Shown here piece after piece: positions 52,287-64,000 of a stretch of DNA of 64,000 nt. The DNA comes from Prinia subflava (taxonomy: Eukaryota > Chordata > Aves > Passeriformes > Cisticolidae): contig NC_086248.1 of the NCBI RefSeq assembly GCF_021018805.1, positions 24,188,922-24,252,921 on the forward strand. The letters run 5' to 3'. Under the pieces are notes generated by a model. The model did no database searches, had not been told where the DNA came from, and saw only the letters and a list, made by a program, of their open reading frames with translations. Every line of letters begins with the position of its first letter. The stretch's first letter is position 1. Both the position numbers and the translations under genes were made by a program.

Positions 52287-52328
52287 AATAAAGTTGCAAG
52301 AGAAGTACAATAAAGTTGCAAGAGAAGT
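52287..52328. repeat. Two-copy 20-bp duplication, period 22
   Basis: The word aataaagttgcaagagaagt occurs at 52,287-52,306 and 52,309-52,328 with only 'ac' between. The copies are identical, which implies a recent duplication. Confidence 0.93.
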
Positions 52329-55300
52329 TAAAGTCCACATTTTCAGAAATGCTGTCAGCATTCCTGAGACCTCAGAGGGCTTTTGCTCTGTAAAACCCTA
52401 CTATAATTTACCTTTGGAAGGAAGGAAGCGTTGGCCATCGCAACCATAACAGGGTGTAACTGGTGCTGAGCTTGCTCCTTTACCATTGGGTCTGCAGACA
52501 TCCATAAAATGACTCACCTCAATACAGCTGTTCAAAATAAATAATTGCAAGATTATGGCTTGCTTGATCAGCAGTTAATAATTTTTCAGTATGCAGTCCA
52601 CTGATCAGTAAGCCACCTGAATTTATAGTAGTGTTATTTGCATTATAAATACAGAATTACAAGCAACCAAACTATCTGTGCTTTCCTTGCCCTTGTTTGT
52701 CATCTTTCCCATATCTTAGGTATTTGTTTTCTGAAGCAGTAAACATTATTAAGTTTCACTGCGTGTCTGTGTATGGTACACGTTACTGGTGTTGTAGTCC
52801 TCCTGATTGGTACCAGCCAGTACAGACACACCTCTGCTGCAATATGAGCAGTAGATTCAGAATTTGTATGCTCTCCTTTATCCCAGCCAGCCTCACATAA
52901 CCAAGGTGTGTGGAGTTTTGTAAATGAGACTACTGGGACATGTTGAATATTAAATGAATATAAATCACTTTTGTTTTGAAAGATACAGTTATAAACCAAA
53001 AGTGTGAGGATATTATACATTAGCAAACAATACTCAGAGCAAGTAGGGGCCATTTTTTATTTTCTTGCCTCTGTGGTTTTAGTTTTTGATAAAAATTACT
53101 GTTGTGCATTTGTAATTATGCCAGCTAATTTCTGATGAACATCAGTACTTCCCTGATAAAAGTTGCAAACCGTAGCTGTGTAATGCTTACTTTTCAAATA
53201 TATTTGTAAAAGCATGAAGCATTCTTAGCTTCAGATAAGGAGGGTGTGACGTATACAGGGTGTTCTCACACCTTATCTAGGAGCAGTTTATCTTAACCAG
53301 TTCTGTCTCTTGGTCTGGAGTGCTCGTGCTGACTGCCCAGATGTACGGTGTGAAGGAACAGAAGGGATTCCTCAAAAACAGGGTCCATGATGACCCCTGC
53401 TTTCCCCGGCAAGGAGTGTGGGGATGTAGCTGCCTTCAGGAAGCTTCTTGGTGCATCTTTTAGCCAGGAATTTTTGCTATCTGCAGCACCAGATCTCCTC
53501 AGGCCTTTTTGCTTCTGCCAGTGATCCTGCTGTCAGAGACAAAGCTGGGTGATAGGATAATATGAGAAGTTATGCGCTGTATCTCTTAGAGATGAAAAGA
53601 AAACTTTGAGATCTGCATCATCCACTGGCAATCAGGCTCGAACAGTTGCACAGGATTGTGTGTTCAGGCAGCCAAATAGGTGTGCCTTCAGTTCAAACGG
53701 CAGATACAACATCTCAGCCTTATTTTCCTGCTGTTTCCTGGAGCTGCAGGCACTCTTTGCCAAGAGGGCTGCACTTCAGCTCAGTAAATTCCCTTTATGG
53801 CTTGAGCACTAGGTAAAGACATCACCTTTGAATTTGGGTCAATCTGAGTGGCATCAGCCCACAGAAGGCATTGTAGTTAATGTTTTTGATTGATAAGGAA
53901 GAAATAATATTGAGGATGAGATAAAATAATGAGCACAGAAGAAAATTATGATTCCCAATGGGACCCTTCTCAAGAAATGCCCACTATGGGACTAAGCTCT
54001 TCTTAAGCTGTACAGAACTCCCTGATAGTGAGCTGTGCCTTCTGATTAGAGACATCAGAGGCAGCAAACAGAAGTTACAGTGTCAAGCCAGCAAAACTGA
54101 TTAGCTTCAAATGCCGGGGGATGCTGCTTGTCAAAGCAACTAGGTCTCCATCCAGCATGACAGAGCACAGAAATATCTAAAGCTGTCTGCTGTTCTGATA
54201 ATTTCCTGTCACTGACTAATGGTGGATTAGCACAGGCATGCAGTAATTGCCTGAAAAGTCACTCTTAAGGGTGTGGGTTTTTTAAAAATAATAGCAGGCC
54301 TATGTGGCTGCACAGAATGTGTTTGATAGAGATCAGTAACCTTTGTTTGCTGAGCGTGGACCTAAAAATACAACCATCTACAGGTCTAACTTTTACAGCA
54401 GTATGTACTCTAACAAGTCTACAGAAAGTTGCTTTAAAATGTAGCAAAAACTGTTATTTTGCTCTGAGGACATACTTTTGAAATGAGAAGTCTAAACATA
54501 GAGATTAAACTGGGAACTGTGATTCTTCTATTTGTTTATTTATTTGCTATCATCCTATTTAATGTTTTAGCATAACATGAGCACCAGTAATATCACTGTA
54601 TTTTCTAATGGGTTTTACGATGCACAAAATGATTGCAGTAATACCATCATCTATTCTGTTAATGAATTCTGAATTACTGAATATCAGTAAGCCACTTGTG
54701 CCAGAAATCTCGTTAGTCAGAGGATTTGATTTCGTATGCAGAAGTTTATTGATGAAAATTAGTTGAGATCTGAAGTGCCATGATATGATATTGCAAACAC
54801 CCGTTACAGGATTCCTGGCCCAAATAAAGGCTCTGTTCTTCATCTTGAAGTTACAGGAGTTAAACAGTGTCTTTGCAATGAGTTCTTGAGAGCTCAGGAA
54901 GCTCCTCTGTGTACATGCCAGAGCCTTTCAAAGCCAGAGCTCCAGGTGCTTTTTTGGAGGAAGGAGAGCAGAGGAAGGAAAAGATGGGCTGTTCTTGGGT
55001 GTTGGGAAAGAGGCAAGTCAGAGGAACAGGGAACCTGCCAGAACTTTTAGTTGATTCTTATGAGAAACCAGTGCAGCAACTAAACACTGTTCAGCCCTTC
55101 AGAGGGACCATAACACTGGAGCCTGCACCCAGGGTGGGTATGATGGCAGCTTGAGGTCACTGGAGTCTTAGAATATCCTACAGCTTAAGACATACAGAGA
55201 TCTTTGAATCAGCTGGGCTCTGCTCTGCGGTGGTGAGCCTTGATCAGAAGTAACTCCCTGAGAATCTGTATCAAAGGGGTGGGAGTAAGGCATCAAAGTT

Positions 55301-58202
55301 GTGCATACTGAAGTGACCATGCTTACAGTATGACAGGAAACCATCATACATACATTTTTGGTTGTAGTTCCTCTTTCCTTTCCCTCCATCTTTTCACCCT
55401 TCTCCAGCTGTGTCCTTTGAACAGCCCTGTCTCCTCTGTCTTTCCTCCTTTCACTGTGCACCTCAGACAGAGGTGAACATTTGCTGCCTGCTCTAAACAC
55501 TTTTGGCATCTTTCTCGAAAGCAGTTCCAGGTGTGACATCTAGGAATAATAGCTCTCTCTTAGACCAATAAAGAAATGTGTCTGCCCTGGAGGATGCCAG
55601 TCAGCAGACCTGAAGACAGTGCTTTCAGTATGGTGTTTGTGTCTTTTTTCTTCCTCTGTCACTCCCAGTAAGAACTTGTAAAACACCAACATGATGTTAG
55701 AAATATAGCAATGCTTTTGAATTGCTAGTCAAATCAATTTTATTGCCACATTTCTGATTTTTTGTTGTGAATTGCGTACCTGACATTATATATTGGGAAG
55801 GTATATTTTCTGAATAGGACTATCTTACTGATGTTTTTGGCAAAAACATTACAAAGTTTAGAAATGGAGCAATTGTGTGTCAGAAATTACAATGGGGTTT
55901 TTAATTACAATGGTGACTTGTATACACAATTGCTTTCCATCTCATTCTATCAAACAGTACATCTAATAAAACTTAAGAAGAATTTTTTGGGGAATATTTT
56001 GTAAAGGATAGAGAGACAAAAATAAAATATCAAATAAAATATCTGCTCAATGAAGACACTTTTTTTTTTTCTTCAAGCAAAATTAGATCCGTAATTCTGG
56101 GAGGATTTAAATACTGTAATTTGTATACATGAGAGGTTCTATTAACTTAACATGCATATGTTCGCAGGATTGATGCCTAGGGATATGGCCATATATCATT
56201 AAGGATTTGATTCTGAACATTTAATTAATCTCTTTCTGTTAAATCATGCCACACAGTACATTTGTAGTCCAAAATGAGCCACATCTTCAGGTGATTGCAT
56301 CCATTGTGAGCACCTTAAAATGTGTCCAAGCAGACTGCTGTAATTCAGTTATTCTACATAAAAACCGTTGAATAACTGAATATCTGATAGCCAAGCAAAG
56401 CCATGAAACCAATGGAATGTTTTCCTTTCCCCAGATACTATTCCATCCCTTTACTGATCCCTGCATTCAGGCCCATGTCCTGCACAAGTGGGATGGATGC
56501 ACATATGAGTGTTACAGAAGATAGGCTGGGCCCTCCAAAAGAAATACAAGAGTGAGACTTAATTGATCATGTTGATACATAAAGAACAAGAACAGATTTT
56601 TCCAATATAGAATGTCTATCAAAGAACTTTTATTCTGTAGTTTCCTATAAATAGCCTCAATCAAAATGATTAAGTCCTCTGCTAGCAAACCTTAAGAGTT
56701 TATATGGGAGATACAGGCTTTATTATATTCTGCCACATTACACATGTTTACTGAGCTTATATATACTGCAAGGAAAATCCCATGGAAAAGTTTCTCAATT
56801 TGCACTCTCAAGGCTTTAAAAATGGTTGCAAAATGTATTGCAGAAAGCACACGTGCACTTTTTCATGCATGCTGGCATGCAAGTAAGAAAAACAAAAGAA
56901 AAACCCATAAGAAGCAAACATCTGGAATTTAGTTATTGTGGTAGAACTGTCCAAAATATTTTACAGATTTTTTTTAAAATGCTCCATATTCTTAAATTTA
57001 AACAAAACAGTTACCTTGAGAAATGGACAGTTATGACATGTTGATAAAAAATGGTGTGTACATAGGTAGGTATACCAATTTTGAATTTTTTTAGTGGTGT
57101 TTCAAAAAATTCTAGGGATCAGAATGTCATAGTCTGCTAAATTCTGTGCAGAGACATTGCTCATACTATCTGAGGAGGTTATTTGCTAATTTAATTCTAG
57201 AAAGTAGTCCTTTAAGATACAAAGTAAAAGAATAAAACATTTCAGTTTAAAGTGTTACTGTCTAGTTCATAACCCAGCTGTCTGTTTTTAAGGTAGTAGA
57301 CTGCACATAACAAAAACACAGATAACTTGAACAAGGGAAATACCTAATTTCTGAAATATATAATAACAGTATTTTAATGCAGGCACTGAAGTTACAAAAC
57401 TGTGTACTCTATCTGAAAGCCTCATTAGAAGATAATCCTTGTCAGGCTTTTTTGAAAATACCACAAAAAGCTAGATGTTTAAAGATTTGGGGGGATTTCC
57501 AGCTAAGTACATTTGTTGAAACATTCCAGGAGCACAGTTATAGTTACCTGTTGTGGAAACATGATACTGAAAGAGAAACAAAAATCTGTGGCATTTTAAT
57601 TCCAAATACAGAAATCTTTCTGACTTTTTTTAAAGTAACAGTGGCATTGTTGGCTGCCTTTTGTTTCACACTGACGCTCAAACAGACTTTCTAGTTTTAA
57701 AAACTCAAATGGAACTTTGTCAGAGCTGCTTGTTGTCATACAGCATGTGTAGGGATTCATAAAATATCTAGTGCATGCAAAAAGAAACAGGTATGGCTTT
57801 AAGCATAATTTTTCCTTACTCAATAGATTGAAATCTGGGTGGTCTCTCTGATCAGTCTTGGCTGAATCTCTGTAAAGAATCTAAAATTTTCCATAAAGAA
57901 AAGAAATCACTGGTATGGTTCAAAAAAGTTTCTTGTCGATGCTGGTTGGAAGCGTTGCTATCCTAACACTGGAGAAGTTTCTGAAAATTATGCTAAATAT
58001 ACATAAATATTATGAAAGAAATCAATTTGACTAGAATTTATGCTACTTCTCTACTGAGGATAAATTTGGAAATATAGAAAGCATTGTAACAAATTAAAAA
58101 TAATTCAGTACTTTATTTTTTTTCCTAATTTTAGTTACTTCCACTGACTCTCCTAAATTACAGTAAAAATACACTGATTTGTATTTTTTTCTTTTTCAAC
58201 AG

Positions 58203-58224
58203 CTACAAATAAAGCAATTACAGT
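58203..58224 (+). other. Candidate 22-nt microexon in intron 2
   Basis: A long pyrimidine tract (gtatttttttctttttcaacag) ends at 58,202. It is followed by 22 nt and a consensus donor gtaagt at 58,225-58,230. The splice signals are good but the segment is too short to judge coding potential. It may be chance or a cryptic exon. Confidence 0.2.
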
Positions 58225-58475
58225 GTAAGTAATAAGCATTGAATTATTCCGGTTTTCTTTTTAAATTGCTGATCAGTAGCTCTAAACTGGATTTTGGACT
58301 GAAACAGCAAAAATGCAAAGCATCCTCTTTGGATCCATTTAATGCTCATAAAATACATAAACTAAGTAATAGAAATCATTTTACCTGTAGAAAAAAAAAA
58401 AGGAAGTAAAAACTGACATTAAATATTTTAAAATAATCTGTATTAACAGGCTACAAAATATTTCTATAAATAAAT

Positions 58476-58492
58476 ACACACACACACACACA
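58476..58492. repeat. (AC)8 microsatellite
   Basis: This is a perfect AC dinucleotide run of 17 nt. It is short and likely to be length-variable. Confidence 0.95.
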
Positions 58493-59998
58493 GGAATTTC
58501 ATTGAAAAGCTTACTCTCAGCAGCTGCCACAGGCTGAAATGCAGAACACCTTTGAATATGATGTATGCCAAAACTCTTTCATTGTAATTACGAACATAGT
58601 TAACTAAATTAATGCATTATGAAAATTGAGAATGGTATTTCACGTAGGACAGTTTAATTAATTTCAAAGTCATGGTTGGCTCTTGAAGGTCAGCAGGTTG
58701 TCCTGTCCAGGAAGGATTTTAATGGTAATAAACTATACACTCTTTTTTCCTTCCATTCTCAAATTTGTTCAAAACCACAAAACCAAGGAAATCTCAATTT
58801 AAATGTTTCATTTGTTTTCAAGTTGTAAAATATTCCTCAGTGTTTCACAGAATCTGTAGTTTTTGCTTCCTTGGGTTTTTTTAGGCGTGCTTTGGGGATC
58901 TGTGTGCCTGGGAATCAGAAGTGAATGGCTCTTTGCACAGTATCTAGTGAGATTTCCTATGCTCCAGGTTCATGCCCCTCAAAATCCCAGTGGCAGGCCG
59001 GTAGTTTTGAACTCATTCACAGAGACATGACCTCCCTCCAAGACTAGCAGTTATTCTGGTATTTTAATGAAAGCTTTTTTTGTTTAACACAGTCTTCTGT
59101 GCTTCTTGATTATATGCCGCTGCCTGTACTGTGTTCATGTGTCCTCTTCATGAGTCTTGTCATTGCTTTTCTTTTCAGATATGATATGCTACCTGATTTT
59201 ACTAGAAGTTGTTTTGAAAAAAGAGCTGGGTAAAAATGAGCCTGTGATCAGTGTTTGTAGCCTTTAAAAACTCGTAGCTTGTTCGGCCTCTCCCTGTTCA
59301 TCTTTGTAGCTGTTTCTGGGCTGCAGAATCAGCAGAGGCTGATATAACTGAGAGATTCACAGCTTTGGGTGAGAAGGGTCTGTAATGATAATGACATCTG
59401 ACTCCCTGCACAACGCAAACCTGACAGTGTTGCGTCTTCAAAGAGCTGATACCAAGAATAAATCTGACCTTGAAACAAGTGCGTGCTAGTCTTACCATCA
59501 ACACTTCTGGGTAACTAATTTATAATTGCCCAGGAGATAAGGGGTTTTTTTGACAATTGCTTTTCTGTAAATGATGGAATTTGCTTGAGGAAACCCAGGT
59601 TACAAGCCTAGACCAAGCCTGCTTGAGCTTTTTGCTTGTGTATCTCATCACTCAGCATGACAGTCAGCCAAAAGAGAAGGCGCAGAGAATTCTAAATGCA
59701 GGACTGGAGGGTGAGGTGAGTTGAGGTGAGCTGATGCTCTGACTGATTTGTAGCTGCAGGGGTTGCTTTCATAGGGACATGGGGATGCTCAGCCTCTCCA
59801 CAGTCCCTGGCTGTTGGCCTCTGAGAATCTGCTCACACAGTGGGGGTCAGTGCACAAGGACACTCGCGAGGAGCAGGGCGTCTCCACCTGCTCGGAGCAT
59901 CACCTTGGCATCCATCACCTGGGCGGGACCAGACTGGTGCCACTGGCAAAGCTCATTAGCAATGGGCTGACTCAGGAGTCCCTGCACAGGACAGCAGT

Positions 59999-60025
59999 GA
60001 CACACACACACACAGACACACACAC
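59999..60025. repeat. (AC)n microsatellite with one interruption
   Basis: An AC run is interrupted once by a G (cacacagacacaca). It lies in a locally GC-richer patch of intron 2 (about 59,690-60,030). Confidence 0.93.
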
Positions 60026-60468
60026 GCCCTCTGTGTGTTCAGTTTCCCAGGTAAAAATAGATGCAAAGTGTTCTTCCTGCATTTATGGAATGGTTTGGGC
60101 TTTGCAGAGGAAAAGCCTTCTGTGTGTATTTAAGAGGAATTAAAAAAGATGCTTGTTTTTTCTGGTAATTCTTCCAGAGTCTTTTATAACAGAGAAGTAG
60201 TAGAAACAGATTTCAGTAAGTTTCTGGTTTTTTAGTTGCTTCAGGGATGATTCGGGAGGTTGTAAATAACATTATTAAAAATATATTTCCATGCTAATGT
60301 TTTCTAGAACTGGATAAAATGTGAGTGATTTACATGTTTTTCTAGTTCCCTGCATTTGTCTCCTTTCAAAGGTCTTTTACGTCCTTTAAGAAATATGGGG
60401 GGTTGAATGTTTTTATTTTTTACCAAATATAAAAAAATTCTGATTAAATACATTGTCTAGGATTTGGA

Positions 60469-60486
60469 AAACATGTATACATGTTT
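60469..60486. repeat. Perfect 18-bp palindrome
   Basis: The sequence aaacatgtatacatgttt is self-complementary. It extends with one mismatch to ggaaaacatg...catgtttcc (60,466-60,488). A further gtatacatg word follows directly at 60,491-60,499. Confidence 0.92.
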
Positions 60487-60711
60487 CCAAGTATACATGA
60501 ATTCCATGTAGAACACAGACTCCTCATCTATAAATATGAATGTAATCTCAGAGTGATTTGTGAAGACATATGGATAGTTTGGGGTACTTGTGCTAGGGGT
60601 AGGGAATACAGTTTCAAGAGCTTATGCTGAAATCTACCTTTTTCAGGTGGTTCCAATGGTTTAAAAGTTTATATTTTGCATCAACCTTTTGTGTATTTGT
60701 TTTGTCTATGA

Positions 60712-60740
60712 GCTTGTTTGTTTGCTTCAAACAAACAAGC
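60712..60740. repeat. Perfect 13-bp-stem hairpin
   Basis: The arm GCTTGTTTGTTTG (60,712-60,724) and its exact reverse complement CAAACAAACAAGC (60,728-60,740) are separated by a 3-base CTT loop. It would fold into a compact hairpin in the FAM83B intron 2 transcript. No longer miRNA-type stem is visible around it. Confidence 0.95.
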
Positions 60741-62964
60741 ATTCAAGCAGAAATATTTCAGTAATATCCAAATATGAAACAGAGTTGTTTGCTTCCCCAT
60801 TATCTGCTCATCTTCTGATGTTACTTTTTTTCTCACAATGTTTCTCTGTGCATCACTGAGAAACAAGAAAACAAGTTTTTTGTTGTTCACTTGAAATAGT
60901 GCAAGGATACCACCTTGCTCTTTCAGCAAATGCTCAGTCACCCACAGAACTGTCACCACAAAAGTGTAGGTTTTCATACATACGAGGTAAGTATGAAAGT
61001 CTTACCTTTGCATACCTGACTCTGTCTCATCGCAAAAAATGTTCCTGTGTCAATGAAAATTATGTATATTGCATTTCTAAAATTGAAAGGAGACTGGAGT
61101 ATCTTTTAATTACCAACTGCTGGTCTCAGTAAACCAAAAATTATAATAGACTCTTAGAAAAATTCCTTCCTGACAGCTGTACTTGAGTGAGTACACACTG
61201 CACCAACATCTGAAAGCAGATCCAGAATTACAGGGAAACACTCTGAAGACCAGGAAAAGATGTTCACCTTTTTAAGTAAGCAAGAAAAAAGGGTAAAAAC
61301 TGTCCTGTTACTACAGCTGAAAAGATTGCTCTTCTTTACTTTTTGTTGATACAGTGCTGGTTTAAAACTTTTTATCTAAAGGAAAGAGGCAAAAAATATA
61401 AAGTGCCTTTTTTTCAGTCAGTGTGTGTGCATGTGTGCAATCCTCTGCATGCACATGTGCACACTGTGCTACAGAAAATGTGAATTCCATGCATGCAAAT
61501 TGCACAGGGAGCACAGGGAGCAGTCTGGTATGGGGAGAGGCTTTCTGGCATAAACTCGGAGTGGGCAGGTTACTCAAGGGAAGATGTTTCCTGAGACCTG
61601 AGAGGTGCTTTGTAAGAACAAATATTTGTTTGAAAGGCACTATTTTGCATCAAAAAGCAACACTTCACAAAGTGTTCTTGGAATCAAATGTTCACCTCTC
61701 CTCCACAGGTGTATACTGCGTGTTCTCCTCTCCATTCTTATTTCAAACAACTCAAGTTGTCTAGTATATTTAGCGATTAGCATGCTTGGCACATTTTCCA
61801 GCAGAGCCAATTTGCCAACACAACATGGCTTAATGTAAATCCATGGGTGGTTTGGTCAGTGGTGTTTCTGCTTTCACGCCTTATTATTGAAAGGTTTTGC
61901 TTCTGGTGGCAAAAGAAGTGAATTTTCCTCTCTGCCCCTCCTGTTTCCTAGCACGTATACCCTTGAGGTACACAGATATTCAACACAGGAATGTTTTGTG
62001 TCTGCAGGGGATTCACTGGCACAAATGGGCAGCGAATCTTGCAAAGAAAGGTACTGAAGAGCTGCAGTAGGTGCCCCTGAGACTGATTTTCTTCCTCCAT
62101 TCTTAAATTCAGGTATCTGCTGTGATGTTTTGGAGGATACCACCTTGCTCTAGCAGGAGTTTTGCATTTCTTGCAGATGTTGAGCAGACTTCCTGATTAG
62201 ATCTCTGATTATCATTACCCAAATGGAGGTTAGGGGTGCGTGTGAACTGGCATGCAATACACATTAGGAGGAATATTTTGTAGAAAGGGGAATGCTCTCA
62301 CATACATGAAGCTGTACTGTGGAAGACCTGTCATAAAATGTTTCTCTTCTACCCATTACAAAAAAACCTTATTAACTTGCCATTAACTTGGTCATTAGCT
62401 CAGTTGAGTATAAAGGGTTCAGATACTTGCACAGTGGTAATTCACTTATTTGAATAATTGTTCATTTTAGTGATTCTTGTATGAGTGCTTCATTATGCAT
62501 CCTATCCTTGTGAGAATGAGAAAAATGAGAGGAACAGACCATCGTGCCCATCTGTGGCTGAGGCAGATGGAATCTGGATTGTGGAAGGAAGATCTGGGGC
62601 CTGGCTGTGTGTCCGCTCCTCCCCAGTTGTGGAGGTGGCCGAGGGCTCTGATTTAAGAAAACATTATGAAAACACTTAATGAACTTGTAACCATTAAAAA
62701 TAATTTTTTACTTTTAAATGGAAAGTGTAGTAGATAACAAAGATGGAGTATTACAAATATCTGATCAGACTTTATCACAAGAATCAAATAATGTTTCGTC
62801 TGATTTTGCATAATTGCAGTATCAAGTTGCAAGTGATGAATTAGTACTTGTGTGGTCTTGTGGAAGAGCTGTATGCAGATCAGTGAAAGCTGATGCTAGC
62901 TGCATTTACAAAATCATACTGTCACCAAGATAATTCTGAAGTTGTATTGCTTCTTGCTTGACAG

Positions 62965-63032
62965 AGATGGTATTCAAAAGTCAGCTCACGTAGAGGCAAA
63001 AGATCAGTTGAGCAAAAACCTGGCAGAAACAA
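62965..63032 (+). other. Candidate 68-nt exon-like segment in intron 2
   Basis: The acceptor ttgcttcttgcttgacag ends at 62,964 and the donor gtaaga begins at 63,033. Two of the three frames are open across the segment, but 68 nt is not a multiple of three. No domain is recognised and FAM83B is not known to have such an exon. It could be a cryptic or lncRNA exon, or chance. Confidence 0.2.
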
Positions 63033-64000
63033 GTAAGAAAGAAATGTTTCTTTAAATTTTTTTCATGTGTGTCTTTGAATTCCGTCGCTTATCTCTTGAC
63101 TTGCAACTCTCTCAAATAACTCACTACCTGTGCAAGATTCATGCTTGAAAAAGAATTGTCAGGTTTCACTTTAAAAGTTTTCAAAGGATTTAAAAATTGA
63201 AGTAATTTTTATAAATACAGTATTTTTAAAGCATAGCATTGGCACTGAAATTACAACTCTTTAATAATAATTTTACTTGTAATTCTTTTGTAGATTTATT
63301 CTTTAAGTGCTGCATTTGATTCAGGAATTAAATTCTGTTTAGTACCTTGTTTAGTTCCACTTCACTGTTCACTCCACTGGGGCTACAAGAATTGCAGCAT
63401 TACTTATCTTCTTCATTTCAGTTTGCTTCATGGGAGGTTTGAGCAGGGTTTTTATAATTGCCTCCCTACTATTTCAGACATCTTGCTCCATATGTTATTG
63501 TGCATAAAAATTTGAATCTGTTTTCTTCCTGAAAAGCTGCATATAATTACTTATTAACAAGTTTAATCTTTTCTTATCTTCAGGACATTCTGCTGATGCT
63601 TTCAGACTAGTCTGCAATTATTTTTTCCTTTTTCATTTAATATATAATAAATAATCTAGCATGCCAGGGTAATGGATTTCACCTGAGGACCTGAACATGA
63701 TTTGCAGACAACAATTAATTAATTAGTTTCAAAACCTGTCTTTAAAATAGGTGAAATTGAAGTGCAGTCTGCCAGCACACAGTCATTAGCAATATGTTGC
63801 ACAAGTAGCTGTGGCTGCTCTGTGAGCAGGTGGTGTAATCTGCATCTCATGAGTATCAGGGAAAGTTCCTGCTCAATTGGCAGCATGTTTAAAAAAATAA
63901 ATAGGTTAAATCATCTGATTGGGTTGTTTACTGGCATTCAGATGTAACTGTGTGCCATATGGACTTATGCAGGCATACATTGTGTCTGTAATGTATGTTT

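Larger units (their letters stand above)
45394..64000 (+). other. FAM83B: FAM83B intron 2 (5' part, continues past the window)
   Basis: The donor gtaaac at 45,394 opens an intron of at least 18.6 kb. I searched by eye for the continuation of DUF1669, expected to resume with the I-A-L-V-M-D-I-F type motif, and found none. The intron is AT-rich and poor in named repeats. It holds a 22-bp-period duplication at 52,287-52,328, two AC microsatellites, two perfect hairpins or palindromes (60,469 and 60,712) and two exon-like segments with good splice signals (58,203-58,224 and 62,965-63,032). Other open frames inside it have no recognised domains. Confidence 0.8.

Noticed and set aside
60466..60499. 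p53-family response element in the CATG palindrome
   Set aside because: The CATG cores are spaced 8 bp apart, not the 10 bp of adjacent p53 half-sites, and flanking positions break the consensus.
1..64000. tRNA, 5S, U6, 7SK or other structured RNA genes
   Set aside because: No A/B-box tRNA pattern or snRNA signature words were seen. A covariance-model scan would be needed to exclude diverged copies.

Overview
The window looks like nuclear DNA of a bird, probably a songbird or close relative. The evidence is several 5'-truncated CR1 LINEs in both orientations, two LTRs of avian endogenous-retrovirus type, low overall repeat density, AT-rich non-coding sequence and one sharp CpG island. There is no bacterial-style gene packing. 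Of all the open reading frames, only one has a recognisable protein together with correct splice signals.

Layout. Positions 1 to about 39,240 are non-coding and probably intergenic. They hold four CR1 fragments (about 2,521-2,995 minus; 9,895-10,280 plus; 32,596-32,965 minus; 34,400-35,220 plus), an LTR at 17,287-17,579 associated with a 69-bp imperfect direct repeat, an ERVL-like LTR at about 19,085-19,684, a perfect 227-bp (AAAAG)n array at 26,400-26,626, and G/T- or A/C-rich low-complexity tracts. A CpG-rich zone from about 39,250 peaks at 39,840-40,510 and carries Sp1-type GC boxes, a (GGGCC)n tract and a good splice donor at 40,281. I interpret it as the promoter and non-coding exon 1 of FAM83B. 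An intron of about 4.6 kb follows.

Exon 2 of FAM83B (44,890-45,393, plus strand) has a clear acceptor, a 60-nt 5' UTR with four upstream AUGs, a strong Kozak start at 44,950 and 148 codons ending in phase 0 at a GT donor. It encodes the start of the DUF1669 domain. The rest of the window (45,394-64,000) is the beginning of a long intron 2. I see no further FAM83B exon, so the remaining exons should lie beyond the right edge.

FAM83B is an intracellular scaffold with a phospholipase-D-like but non-enzymatic DUF1669 domain. It is known from mammals to bind casein kinase 1 and to act in EGFR/RAS/MAPK signalling. The most interesting local features are the cluster of weak upstream AUGs before a strong start, the perfect AAAAG array, the LTR linked to a 69-bp direct repeat, and several perfect hairpins. 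I found no undescribed multi-gene system, and none is expected in this kind of locus.
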